Of a stretch of DNA of 64,000 bases, positions 6,953 through 14,854 are shown one piece after another. This DNA comes from CAYGZA01 sp964354135 (GTDB lineage Bacteria; Planctomycetota; Planctomycetia; Pirellulales; Thermoguttaceae). The stretch spans positions 1-64,000 of the forward strand of contig CAYGZA010000004.1 in assembly GCA_964354135.1 (NCBI GenBank). The letters run 5' to 3'. A program made the position numbers and the translations under genes. Within the stretch, counting starts at the first letter, position 1; each line of letters starts with the position of its first letter. The notes beneath the pieces were generated by a model. That model was not told where the DNA came from, ran no database searches, and saw only the letters and a program-made list of their open reading frames with translations.

Positions 6953-9514
6953 ATGGTGGCGAGCACCGCTCTTGTCGCAGGGGGGTCCCGGGCGGTCGCC
7001 CGGCAGCAGAACGGCCGCGGACTGTTGTTGCGGGCGAAGGCAGCCAAACGCCGGTCCGCCCGGAAGGTCCACATTAAGAAAATCTCCCGCCTTCGCAAGC
7101 CGGAGGACATGTCGCTGGAGCAGTGGCAGATCGCCCTGCGGCGGGAATTCGGGCAGAAGCAGAACTTCCGCCTGAAAAACGCCGGCCGCGAGCCGGTCTT
7201 CTCGGAATTCGAGGTGACCAACCCGCAGACCAAGCGGACGTACCGCGTGGCGATCCGGGGCGAAGGGCTGGGGGAGAACTTCTGCTCCTGCCCCGATTTC
7301 ACCACCAACACGCTGGGGACCTGCAAGCACGTCGAGTTCACGCTGGCCCGGCTGCGGCGGAAGCGAGACAACCGCAAGGCCCTGGCCGCCGGATTCCACC
7401 CGGCGTATTCCGAGGTTTACGTCCGCTACGGGGCGAAGCGGGAGGTGATGTTCCGCCCCGGCACCGCTTGCCCTGAGGGGCTGTGCCGCGCCGCCGAGCA
7501 ATTCTTCGACGCCCACGGCCGGCTTGAGCCGGAGGCCTACCTGCGGTTTCACACGTTCCTCCGCCAGGCCGCCCATTGGGACCACGAACTCCGCTGCTAC
7601 GACGACGCGTTGGCCCTGATCGCCGAGGTCCGCGACCGGGCCCGGCTGGCCGACGAGATCGACCGGGCGTTCCCGGGCGGGATTCGCAGTCCGGCTTTCA
7701 AAAACCTGCTCAAGGTGCCGCTCTATCCCTATCAGTGCGAGGGGGCGCTCTTTGCCGCCAAGGCCGGCCGCTGCCTGGTGGCCGACGACATGGGCCTGGG
7801 CAAGACGATCGAGGCGATTGCCGCTGTGGAGATCCTCGCCCGCACCGTGGGACTCCAGCGGGTGCTCGTGATCTCGCCCACGTCGCTGAAGCACCAGTGG
7901 AAGCGGGAGATCGAGAAGTTCGCCGACCGGCCGGCCTTGGTTGTGGAGGGGCTTTTGGCCCGCCGGGCGCAACTCTACGCCGCCGACTCGTTCTACAAGC
8001 TCACCAACTACGACGTCGTCCACCGCGACCTGGACTTGATCCGGCAGTGGGAGCCGGAGCTGGTGATCCTCGACGAGGCCCAGCGGATCAAGAACTGGAA
8101 GACGCGGACGGCCACGAGCGTCAAGCGGATCCAGTCGCAACATGCGTTTGTGCTCACCGGCACGCCGCTGGAAAACCGCCTGGAAGAGCTGCACTCGATC
8201 GTGGAGTTCGTGGACCGCTTCCGCCTGGGGCCGATGTTCCGCTTCCTCGACGAGCACCAGCACGTCGACGAGACCGGCCGCGTGATCGGCTACCGCAACC
8301 TCTCGCGGATCTCCGAGACGCTCTCGCCGATCCTCATCCGCCGCACCAAGGACAAGGTGCTCCGCGAACTGCCCGAGCGGATGGAAAAGCGGATGTTCGT
8401 CCCCATGACTCCCGAACAGCGCAAGCACCACGAGGAAAACCGGGAGCTGGTCGCGAAGATCGTGGCCAAGTGGCGCCGCATCGGCTTCCTGTCCGAGGCC
8501 GACCAGCGGCGGCTTATGATCTTCCTCCAAAACATGCGGATGTCGTGCAACAGCACGTACCTGCTGGACCAATCGACCGACCACGGCGTCAAGGCCGACG
8601 AGATGATGGTCCTTCTGGGCGAGATCCTGGAGAACCCCGAGATCAAGGTCGTCGTGTTCAGCCAGTGGGTGCGGATGCATGAGCTGGTGGTCGCGCGGCT
8701 GAAGCCCCGGCGATTGGAGCACGTGCTCTTCTACGGCGGCGTGCCCGGGCCGAAGCGAAAGGACCTCATCCACCGCTTCAAGGAAGACCCGGATTGCCGG
8801 CTCTTCCTGTCCACGGATGCCGGCGGCGTGGGCCTGAACCTGCAGCACGCCTCGGTGGTGATCAACCTCGACCAGCCGTGGAACCCCGCGGTGCTGGAGC
8901 AGCGGATCGGCCGGGTCCACCGCCTCGGGCAGCACCGCCCGGTCCGCGTGGTCCATTTCATTTCCCAGGGAACGATCGAGGAGGGAATGCTCGCCCTGCT
9001 CGGGTTCAAGCGGTCCGTGTTCGCCGGGGTGCTGGATGGCGGGCAGGACGAGGTCTTCATGGGCGGGACGCGTCTGAAGCAGTTCATGGAGTCGGTCGAG
9101 AAGGCCACCGGCTCGATCCCGCCGTCCATGCCCGCCGCATCACCGATGCCCGCCGAGGAAGAGGAGGCGGGGGAAGAAGAAGCCCGCGGGGAAGAACGCG
9201 AAGAGGCGCGATCGCGGGAAAGCGGCCGCCGCGGCGAGCAAGAACCGGCCGCTTTCGAAGCAGCCCCGCCGCAGGCACCTGCGGCGGAAACCCTCTGGAC
9301 CGACGTGCTCGCTGCCGGGGTCAACTTCCTCCAGAAGCTCAGCCAGGGCCTCACGGCGGGCAAGCCCGAGGCTGCCGGAGCGCCTCTTTCGACCCTCGGC
9401 TCTTTCGTCACCCGCGACGAGCCCAGCGGCCCGGCCTACTTCAAGCTCCCGCTGCCGAAGCCGGAGGTGATGGAGCAACTGCTCGGCGTTCTGGCGTCGT
9501 TGGTGCCGCGGTAG
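6953..9514 (+). CDS. SWIM zinc-finger SNF2-family helicase/ATPase
   Basis: ATG at 6953 follows AAGGAG at good spacing. The open frame extends further upstream but only antisense to ribD. The 853-residue protein begins with a basic tail and a SWIM zinc finger (Cys111-x-Cys113-x10-Cys124-x-His126). The SNF2 motor carries Walker A in DDMGLGKT (Lys284), motif II DEAQ (374-377), motif III TGTPLENR, and motifs V/VI in the stretch from STDAGGVGLNL to QRIGRVHRLGQ. The C-terminus is an acidic Glu/Ala/Arg-rich linker (about 730-765) and a short helical end. These proteins are double-stranded-DNA translocases in repair or nucleoprotein remodelling; the target here is unknown. It is convergent with mntA-hepT. 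Confidence 0.93.
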   Translation: MVASTALVAGGSRAVARQQNGRGLLLRAKAAKRRSARKVHIKKISRLRKPEDMSLEQWQIALRREFGQKQNFRLKNAGREPVFSEFEVTNPQTKRTYRVAIRGEGLGENFCSCPDFTTNTLGTCKHVEFTLARLRRKRDNRKALAAGFHPAYSEVYVRYGAKREVMFRPGTACPEGLCRAAEQFFDAHGRLEPEAYLRFHTFLRQAAHWDHELRCYDDALALIAEVRDRARLADEIDRAFPGGIRSPAFKNLLKVPLYPYQCEGALFAAKAGRCLVADDMGLGKTIEAIAAVEILARTVGLQRVLVISPTSLKHQWKREIEKFADRPALVVEGLLARRAQLYAADSFYKLTNYDVVHRDLDLIRQWEPELVILDEAQRIKNWKTRTATSVKRIQSQHAFVLTGTPLENRLEELHSIVEFVDRFRLGPMFRFLDEHQHVDETGRVIGYRNLSRISETLSPILIRRTKDKVLRELPERMEKRMFVPMTPEQRKHHEENRELVAKIVAKWRRIGFLSEADQRRLMIFLQNMRMSCNSTYLLDQSTDHGVKADEMMVLLGEILENPEIKVVVFSQWVRMHELVVARLKPRRLEHVLFYGGVPGPKRKDLIHRFKEDPDCRLFLSTDAGGVGLNLQHASVVINLDQPWNPAVLEQRIGRVHRLGQHRPVRVVHFISQGTIEEGMLALLGFKRSVFAGVLDGGQDEVFMGGTRLKQFMESVEKATGSIPPSMPAASPMPAEEEEAGEEEARGEEREEARSRESGRRGEQEPAAFEAAPPQAPAAETLWTDVLAAGVNFLQKLSQGLTAGKPEAAGAPLSTLGSFVTRDEPSGPAYFKLPLPKPEVMEQLLGVLASLVPR

Positions 9515-9581
9515 CAGCCGCTCCCACGACGGAAAAAAGGACGAACGAGGAAGAAGACAAGTCGACCGAGAAACGGGTCGA

Positions 9582-9926
9582 TCAGCCTTGCGCAGGAGGT
9601 ACAATCGCCTGGATCTCGGCAATCAAGGGAGGCAAATCTAACGTTGCCACGCCCCAAACGATGTCGAAGTCGACATGCAGGTAATCATGGACCACTCGGT
9701 GGCGCATCCCGATGATTGCGGTCCACGGAATCTCTGGGTGAGCCTGCTGGAACGGGAGGGAGACCTTGCGTGCCGCCTCACCGAGGGTTTGAACGAGGTG
9801 GACCAGAGCCAAGCGGAGGTTCTCGTCCCGGTCGAAATCGGCCTGAGTGATTCCCTCAACCTTCGCCGCAACCTTCTTGGCCAAGTCCAGCATGTGGCCA
9901 ACGTAAACCAGATCATCCTTCTGCAT
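9582..9926 (-). CDS. hepT: HEPN-family RNase toxin of the MntA/HepT module
   Basis: A 114-residue all-alpha DUF86/HepT-type protein. The catalytic HEPN motif R-x4-H-x-Y is exact (Arg75, His80, Tyr82 in MRHRVVHDYLHVDFD). Known HepT toxins cleave RNA and are silenced by MntA, which adds AMP to the tyrosine of this motif. The gene overlaps the upstream nucleotidyltransferase by 14 bp, the usual translational coupling of type VII toxin-antitoxin pairs. Length and motif are complete, so it should be functional. The pair lies downstream of, and convergent with, the SNF2 gene. Confidence 0.9.
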   Translation of the reverse strand: MQKDDLVYVGHMLDLAKKVAAKVEGITQADFDRDENLRLALVHLVQTLGEAARKVSLPFQQAHPEIPWTAIIGMRHRVVHDYLHVDFDIVWGVATLDLPPLIAEIQAIVPPAQG

Positions 9927-10218
9927 ATTGGACCTCTGCAGTCGCGAGGATGCGGTCTCGCAGCCGGGGATTGAGGTACTTCTGGTTCACCAGGTCCACC
10001 TTGCGCCCCCCCAGAATGGCCGATAGCTCCTGCTCGATGGCGATAATCCCCAAACCTAGAACGCACCCGGGCTGAAACTCGATCAGCACATCCACGTCAC
10101 TATCGGGGCGAAAATCGTCTCGCAGGACGGAACCGTACAGCGACAGCCGGCGGATGCGGTGCCGCTGGCAGAAGGCCGCCAGGGTTTCCTTGGGGATCTG
10201 AAGACTCACGTGCCGCAC
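9913..10218 (-). CDS. mntA: minimal nucleotidyltransferase antitoxin of the MntA/HepT module
   Basis: A GTG start at 10218 is preceded by GGGAAG and gives 101 residues, normal for MNT proteins. A longer upstream reading is possible but is low-complexity and not family-like. The polymerase-beta-type active site is exact: Gly29-Ser30-x10-Asp41-x-Asp43 in LYGSVLRDDFRPDSDVDVLI. The third acid is probably in KVDLV. It should AMPylate the HepT partner encoded immediately downstream and neutralise it. The stop overlaps the hepT start. Confidence 0.9.
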   Translation of the reverse strand: MRHVSLQIPKETLAAFCQRHRIRRLSLYGSVLRDDFRPDSDVDVLIEFQPGCVLGLGIIAIEQELSAILGGRKVDLVNQKYLNPRLRDRILATAEVQYAEG

Positions 10219-10394
10219 GGCGTCGCTTCCCGGGTTGGGGTCCGCTGCTGATCGCCCAATTCTAGCCCAAGGGCGTCCCTGGGGACAACTCCGCCAACTG
10301 GCAGTCCCGATGGGTTCGACTGAAGCAGTCGAAGACGGGCGGACTATCGTTCCACCCGGCAGTCTGCTTCGTGAGCCTGCTTCGTTCTTAACGC

Positions 10395-10427
10395 CCCTCA
10401 CCCCGACCCTCTCCCGGAGGGAGAGGG
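10395..10427. repeat. CCCTCTCCC hairpin repeat overlapping a gene end
   Basis: A perfect 9-bp stem CCCTCTCCC/GGGAGAGGG with a 3-nt loop GGA, preceded by CCCTCACCCCGA. This is the layout of a widespread bacterial intergenic repeat. It supplies the last ten or so codons and the stop of the glycosidase gene beginning at 13145. Confidence 0.7.
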
Positions 10428-13145
10428 AATCAGCGCTGTCCCGAAGGCCTCGTCGGACAGTCCATCGCCGATGAGGTAGATCGGCGTGCCGGTCGGGTTG
10501 AACTCGCGGGAGGATTGCGGCCGGCCCATCAGGTCCAAGAATTGCACCTTGGGGTCGTTCAGGCGGATGGGAGCAACCTTCGTGCGGCCCGCGGCCCAGA
10601 CGACGGCGATCAGCCGCCGGCCATCGCGGAAGCTATACGCCTGGACGCCCGGACCCAGCGGGAGCTTCTTGACGAATTTCACACCGGGCGTGAGGAAGTG
10701 GGCCATCACGGCCTGGGCGGCGTAGATCTTACGCGGCTGGCCGCCGTACTTGTAGAAGACGCCCTCCAGGTTGTCGGCGTTGATCCCCGGGCAGGTGCCG
10801 GCGTGGTAGAAGACCTTGTCCACGCCGCCGGCCAAGGCAATGGCCGCCCAGCGGACGGCGTATTCGGCCTGAACCTGCTCGCTGGCCAGCGGCCGATCGA
10901 ACCCGCTGTGGTGTATGGGAAGCGACGCCGGCTCATCGTCGGCGTAGTAGCCGTACTCGGTGAGCCAGATCGGCTTGCGTCCCCCGTGTTTTTCCATCAG
11001 GGCGTTGAGCTTGGCCAACAGGTCCCCCAAGAACTCCGGCGGACGGAGGCCTGGGTAATGGTGGATGTCCACGGCGTCGACGGCCTTCAGTCCGCCGGCG
11101 GCGAAGAACCGGTCGAAGTCCTCCAGGATCTGGCCGTCCTGGAGGTACCCGATGCCCGCCAGGACCCGGGCTTGCGGATCGGCCCGGCGTGCCGCCTTGG
11201 CGAAGGCCACGGTGAGCCGGCCGTAGGCGGTCCCGTCGTAGCCGTGCTTGCGGGGCAGCGAATAATCGGTGAAGAGCGGCTCGTTGAAGACCTGCCACCA
11301 ACGAATCCGGCCCTTGTAGTGGGCCACGGTTTTCTCGACGTAGTTCTCGAACTCGGCCGTCTCGCGCGGGGCATAGGCCGCGCGGGCCCGGTTTTGCGGA
11401 TAGGGCCCTTCCGCGGCAACGCCCGCCGGGGCACTGCTCGACCAGTTGCTCGACGGGAACGGAAGAAGCCCCAGCACCGAGAGCCCGTGCTTGCGGGGCC
11501 GGTCGATCTGGAGATCGGCCTCGGCGAACGTAAACCGCCCCTTCTCGGGCTCGACCTCCTGCCACTTGAGCGACCAGTCGCGGACCCAGACGAGCCCCGC
11601 CTGCCGCGACAGGTCCAGCAGGTGCGGCCAGGGGTACGCATGGTTGACGCCGAATCGCGATTCGTCCTGCCGGCAGACCGGGATCGCGGCCAGGCGGAGC
11701 GACCGCTCTTGGGCCTCGCTGCCGGCGTTCAATCCGGCCACGAGCCGCAGGAAGCCCTGCCGCGTGGCGCTCGGCGGGAGCACCCGTGGAATGCGGATAA
11801 CGTCGCCGGAGGGCACGGTGGCCTTGGACTCGTCGCTCCAGACTTCCCGCCCGAAGAAATCTTCCAGGCGGAGATGGACCTTTACCTCCGCGGGGATGGT
11901 CGGATCGCTGTTGCCGAGAGAGACCGAGAAGCGGATCGGCTCGCTGCGATCGAAGACGTTGCCCGGCTTCTCGGTGGTAACGCCTAATTCGATCGGCGAG
12001 CGAGGCGCGAACTCGCCGGGCCGGTCGCCGCGCTCCAGTTGCACCGCGTCGAGCCACACCGTGGCGATTGGCGGCGGATTCGGGTTGTCTTGGCCGGGGC
12101 ACAAATCGGGGCCGGCAAGAACGTAGCACCAACGGACTTGCGCCGCAAACGACAGGCTGTACCGCTGCCACTCGGTCGACACTCCAACGAGCTTGCTCGC
12201 CGCGCCGCCCTGGAAATACCGCACGGCCAGCCGCGCCGGCGTCTCGGCCTTCATCGCCTTCATGGAGACCGAGAGCGTGTACCTCTTCCCAGGCTCCACT
12301 TCCACAAAACCGACGTTGGCGGCCAGCGGTGCCCGGACCGGCATGCGGTGAAGCTCGTAGTAGTCGAAGTAGGAGACCGGCCGGCTTTCGGGCGAAAGCT
12401 CGATCTTCAGGCTCGCCCGGCCGTGGAACGCCTCGGTCCGATCGATCGTGCCGAAGAGGCGGTTGAGCGGGCCGCCCCAGTGCCTGGCGCGGTCCCACTC
12501 GGCGGAGCCCCAGCCGTCGGCGTCGCACTCGAAGCTCGCATTGGGGATCAGGTTTCTGCGGCCGGCCGCGGGGATGACACGTCCCGGGCGGAAGGGGCTC
12601 TGCGACGGGTCCACCTCTGCGAACTCGAAGTCGTCCACCCAGAGCGTCCCCGTGGAGCTGAACCAGAGCTGGAAGCGGGTGGCCGCCGCACAATCCCGCG
12701 CGGCGCGGAAGATGAACTCGTAGCGCTCCCACCGGGCCGCCGGTGCGAACGAGTCCTCCAGCCCGCAGTTGGACCAGTTGGAAGTGTCCGAGAGGGCGAT
12801 GGAGACCACGTCGCCGGCGATCTCTTCGGCCCGGGCCCAAAAGCGGACGCGATACGAGGCCCCTCTCCGCACCGGCACGCCCATCTGGCAGAGCATGGCA
12901 TGGGCGGCGGGCGTGCCGGCCTCAAACCGCGTGCAGCAGAGCCGCGCGCATCGCTTGCCGTCGCGGCCTTGGTCGAGGCTCAACTGCTGGGTCACGCGGC
13001 CCGGGTCGCCGGACGCCTGCCAAGCGTCGGGGACGCCGCTTTTCTGGCGGTTTTCCTCGAAGCTGGGGTTCCGCACCAGATTCGTCTGGCCCGGGGCCGG
13101 ACCGGCCAGCCCCCAAACGGCCGCCGCAAGGATCCACGGTTTCAT
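10398..13145 (-). CDS. secreted clan-A glycoside hydrolase (GH39-like) with two N-terminal carbohydrate-binding modules
   Basis: A 915-residue exported enzyme (signal peptide MKPWILAAAVWGLAGPAPG). Two CBM4/9-like beta-sandwiches follow, each opening with an N-P-S-F-E start (NLVRNPSFEE near 22, NLIPNASFECD near 200), then a linker beta domain (about 385-490) and a TIM barrel. The acid/base Glu622 is in WQVFNEPLF and the nucleophile Glu730 in WLTEYGYY, the clan-A spacing. It probably hydrolyses xylosidic or related beta-linkages in the periplasm or outside; substrate inferred only. The last residues (PSPSGRGSG) are encoded by the dispersed hairpin repeat at the 3' end and are unlikely to be ancestral protein sequence. 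Confidence 0.88.
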   Translation of the reverse strand: MKPWILAAAVWGLAGPAPGQTNLVRNPSFEENRQKSGVPDAWQASGDPGRVTQQLSLDQGRDGKRCARLCCTRFEAGTPAAHAMLCQMGVPVRRGASYRVRFWARAEEIAGDVVSIALSDTSNWSNCGLEDSFAPAARWERYEFIFRAARDCAAATRFQLWFSSTGTLWVDDFEFAEVDPSQSPFRPGRVIPAAGRRNLIPNASFECDADGWGSAEWDRARHWGGPLNRLFGTIDRTEAFHGRASLKIELSPESRPVSYFDYYELHRMPVRAPLAANVGFVEVEPGKRYTLSVSMKAMKAETPARLAVRYFQGGAASKLVGVSTEWQRYSLSFAAQVRWCYVLAGPDLCPGQDNPNPPPIATVWLDAVQLERGDRPGEFAPRSPIELGVTTEKPGNVFDRSEPIRFSVSLGNSDPTIPAEVKVHLRLEDFFGREVWSDESKATVPSGDVIRIPRVLPPSATRQGFLRLVAGLNAGSEAQERSLRLAAIPVCRQDESRFGVNHAYPWPHLLDLSRQAGLVWVRDWSLKWQEVEPEKGRFTFAEADLQIDRPRKHGLSVLGLLPFPSSNWSSSAPAGVAAEGPYPQNRARAAYAPRETAEFENYVEKTVAHYKGRIRWWQVFNEPLFTDYSLPRKHGYDGTAYGRLTVAFAKAARRADPQARVLAGIGYLQDGQILEDFDRFFAAGGLKAVDAVDIHHYPGLRPPEFLGDLLAKLNALMEKHGGRKPIWLTEYGYYADDEPASLPIHHSGFDRPLASEQVQAEYAVRWAAIALAGGVDKVFYHAGTCPGINADNLEGVFYKYGGQPRKIYAAQAVMAHFLTPGVKFVKKLPLGPGVQAYSFRDGRRLIAVVWAAGRTKVAPIRLNDPKVQFLDLMGRPQSSREFNPTGTPIYLIGDGLSDEAFGTALIPSPSGRGSG

Positions 13146-13295
13146 GGGACGCTCCTCCCCGGATCAAGCCGCCGCCCCGCCCCACGATCATAGAGGAAAC
13201 CGCGGCGGCGGGCAACCCGGCGAGGCCCCGCAAATGGCTGACACTGCTGGACTTACCGCCATGCCCGCGCGGGCAAGCTATATTCGATTGTGAGC

Positions 13296-13301
13296 TATAC
13301 T
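13296..13301 (+). promoter_or_regulatory. candidate -10 box (TATACT)
   Basis: TATACT lies in an A+T-rich patch 43 bp before the start of the 139-residue gene. No good -35 hexamer is found at 17 bp, so this is a weak prediction. Confidence 0.3.
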
Positions 13302-13343
13302 TGATGGTGATCGGACAAGCCGCTTCCCGGCGCCGGAGGGATT

Positions 13344-13763
13344 ATGGTACGGTTGTTCACCCCGAACAAGAAGCATGAAGTGCGGGCTTTCATGCTCAAG
13401 ATGCTCAACAACAACTGCCCTGAGCTGAAGGCCCTGATGGATGGCCCCCGCGAGGAGGCCCGCGTGAACCTGACCGTCGTGGTGCTGGTGATCCCGCTGC
13501 ACAAGGACCGGCCCCTGGTGGAACGGATCTTCGCGGCCGTCAGCAAGGAGTTCACCACGCTGGGCGTTGCCCTGGTGCTCGACGAGCCAAGGGCGGTGGA
13601 GGAAGTGATCCTCGGCTTCCGCTGGGAAGGGAACATGCAGTTCGTCCGCGCCCGGGCCAGGCACCTCCATCCCCTGGGGGCGGGCTTCTATCAACTCGGG
13701 CTGCAAATGAAGGAAATGGTCCACGTCGCCGACTACCCCGCCCTCCAGTCGATCAGCTTCTGA
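13344..13763 (+). CDS. conserved hypothetical protein with PilZ-like C-terminal half
   Basis: A 139-residue cytoplasmic protein with no signal or membrane segment. GGAGGG lies only 3 nt before the ATG. The N-terminal half is mixed helix and strand (MVRLFTPNKKHEVRAFM, then VVVLVIPLHKDRP). The C-terminal stretch FVRARARHLHPLGAGFYQLG resembles the strand-turn-strand of PilZ domains, where an R-rich loop binds cyclic-di-GMP, but the canonical RxxxR is not clear. It stands alone between a divergent glycosidase and an NTase pair. Function is not recognised; the PilZ link is a suggestion only. Confidence 0.6.
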   Translation: MVRLFTPNKKHEVRAFMLKMLNNNCPELKALMDGPREEARVNLTVVVLVIPLHKDRPLVERIFAAVSKEFTTLGVALVLDEPRAVEEVILGFRWEGNMQFVRARARHLHPLGAGFYQLGLQMKEMVHVADYPALQSISF

Positions 13764-13901
13764 AAGAAACGGGGACGCGGCTAGGTTTGCGGATTCACAT
13801 CCACCCCCTATGGTCTGCTGGGCCGACCTTCACGCCGCAGAATGTGCGTCAAACCCGGCCCTCGGATTGTACCGCGGGGCAATAACGGGTAGAATAGGTC
13901 C

Positions 13902-14162
13902 ATGAGTCCCGAGCCTTCGAGTCTAAGCAGTTGGACGCCGGAAGAGGTGGCTTTGGGTCGCCGTTGGGTGCAGGCATGGCGCGAGGCGGGGCAGGAAATG
14001 GAGCGCCTGCGGCGGGAGGAGCTGCGCTGCTTGGATGCCCAGCGCGCTATCGCGCTCTTGTGCGGCCCGGCGGACTACCGAGTCCCGCCGCGGGCGCCGC
14101 GCCCCACTTCCGGGCTGGTGGAACAACAGCAATGGTTCAAGAAGGCCGCCCGCCGTGATTGA
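13902..14162 (+). CDS. small partner protein of a nucleotidyltransferase pair (candidate antitoxin)
   Basis: An 86-residue, charged, helix-rich protein. The first half (WTPEEVALGRRWVQAWREAG, then QEMERLRREEL) is amphipathic and the second half has a conserved-looking GPADYRVPPRAPRP segment ending in basic residues. The last three codons overlap the GTG of the following nucleotidyltransferase by 8 bp, so the two are translationally coupled. Small protein first and NTase second, in isolation, is the arrangement of toxin-antitoxin-like pairs. The family is not one I can name, so the antitoxin role is inferred from context. Confidence 0.65.
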   Translation: MSPEPSSLSSWTPEEVALGRRWVQAWREAGQEMERLRREELRCLDAQRAIALLCGPADYRVPPRAPRPTSGLVEQQQWFKKAARRD

Positions 14163-14721
14163 GATCATCCGCGCCGCTGCGGACCTTCAGGCCCTCTGCG
14201 AATCCCAAGGCTGGCGGTTCTGCTTCATTGGCGGTCTGGCATTGCAGCGTTGGGGGGAACCGCGCGAGACCATCGACGTTGACCTGACCTTGTGGACCGG
14301 TTTCGGCGGCGAGGAGCCCTATGTCCGCAAGCTGCTCGAGCACTTCGATGCCCGGATTGCAGACGCCGTCAACTTCGCCCTCACGCGGCGCGTGCTACTG
14401 GCGCGCGCCCGCTCCGGGGTCGGTTTGGACATCGCGCTGGGCGGATTGCGTTTCGAGGAGTTGGTTGTCGCACGGTCGAGTCTCTTCGCCTTTGGGCCGC
14501 ATGCGCGGCTGCGCACTTGCTCGGCCGAGGATCTGATTGTGATGAAGGCCTTCGCGGCCCGCGTCAGAGATTGGCTAGACGTGGAAGGGATCATCATTCG
14601 CCAAACCGGCATGCTCGACTGGGCCCATATCCGCAGCCAACTGGAGCCACTCGCCGAACTCAAGGAAGCGCCCGAGATCATGGGAGAGCTGGAGCGGCGG
14701 CGCGCGGAGTTCGAACAATAG
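14155..14721 (+). CDS. DUF6036/AbiEii-like nucleotidyltransferase (candidate toxin)
   Basis: The GTG at 14155 overlaps the end of the upstream small gene and yields 188 residues. The NTase core is visible: FIGGLALQRWG (Gly26-Gly27), then RETIDVDLTL with the metal-binding Asp41-x-Asp43. A third acid is likely in GVGLDIALGG. Further on, CSAEDLIVMKAFAARVRDWLD matches the helical segment of AbiEii/DUF6036 proteins. Such enzymes transfer nucleotides to RNA or protein targets, and several act as toxins in type IV-like systems. Cytoplasmic. The fold is well supported; the toxin role is inferred from the two-gene layout. Confidence 0.8.
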   Translation: MIEIIRAAADLQALCESQGWRFCFIGGLALQRWGEPRETIDVDLTLWTGFGGEEPYVRKLLEHFDARIADAVNFALTRRVLLARARSGVGLDIALGGLRFEELVVARSSLFAFGPHARLRTCSAEDLIVMKAFAARVRDWLDVEGIIIRQTGMLDWAHIRSQLEPLAELKEAPEIMGELERRRAEFEQ

Positions 14722-14777
14722 CCCACTTCGGCCCCGTTTCAGGTCTTGCCGGCACGGCGCGGGCCGACTAAGCTCTA

Positions 14778-14822
14778 AGCCGTCGGCGGTCAGCTATCAG
14801 CTATCAGCAACGCGATGGCTGA
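14778..14822. repeat. GCTATCAGC-type dispersed repeat, copy 2
   Basis: Contains TCAGCTATCAGCTATCAGC, two and a half copies of a 7-bp word, ending beside the TGGCTGA box upstream of the next gene. Related to tracts at 6736 and 46134. Confidence 0.5.
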
Positions 14823-14854
14823 TCGCCTGTGCTTGAGATGCCCGGAGAGGGATC

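Noticed and set aside
6938..8956. Minus-strand open frame of 672 codons
   Set aside because: Antisense to the SNF2 helicase, whose motifs are complete.
9535..9581. Bidirectional terminator between the helicase and hepT
   Set aside because: Only a 6-bp stem (TCGACC/GGTCGA) without a T-tract; too weak to annotate.
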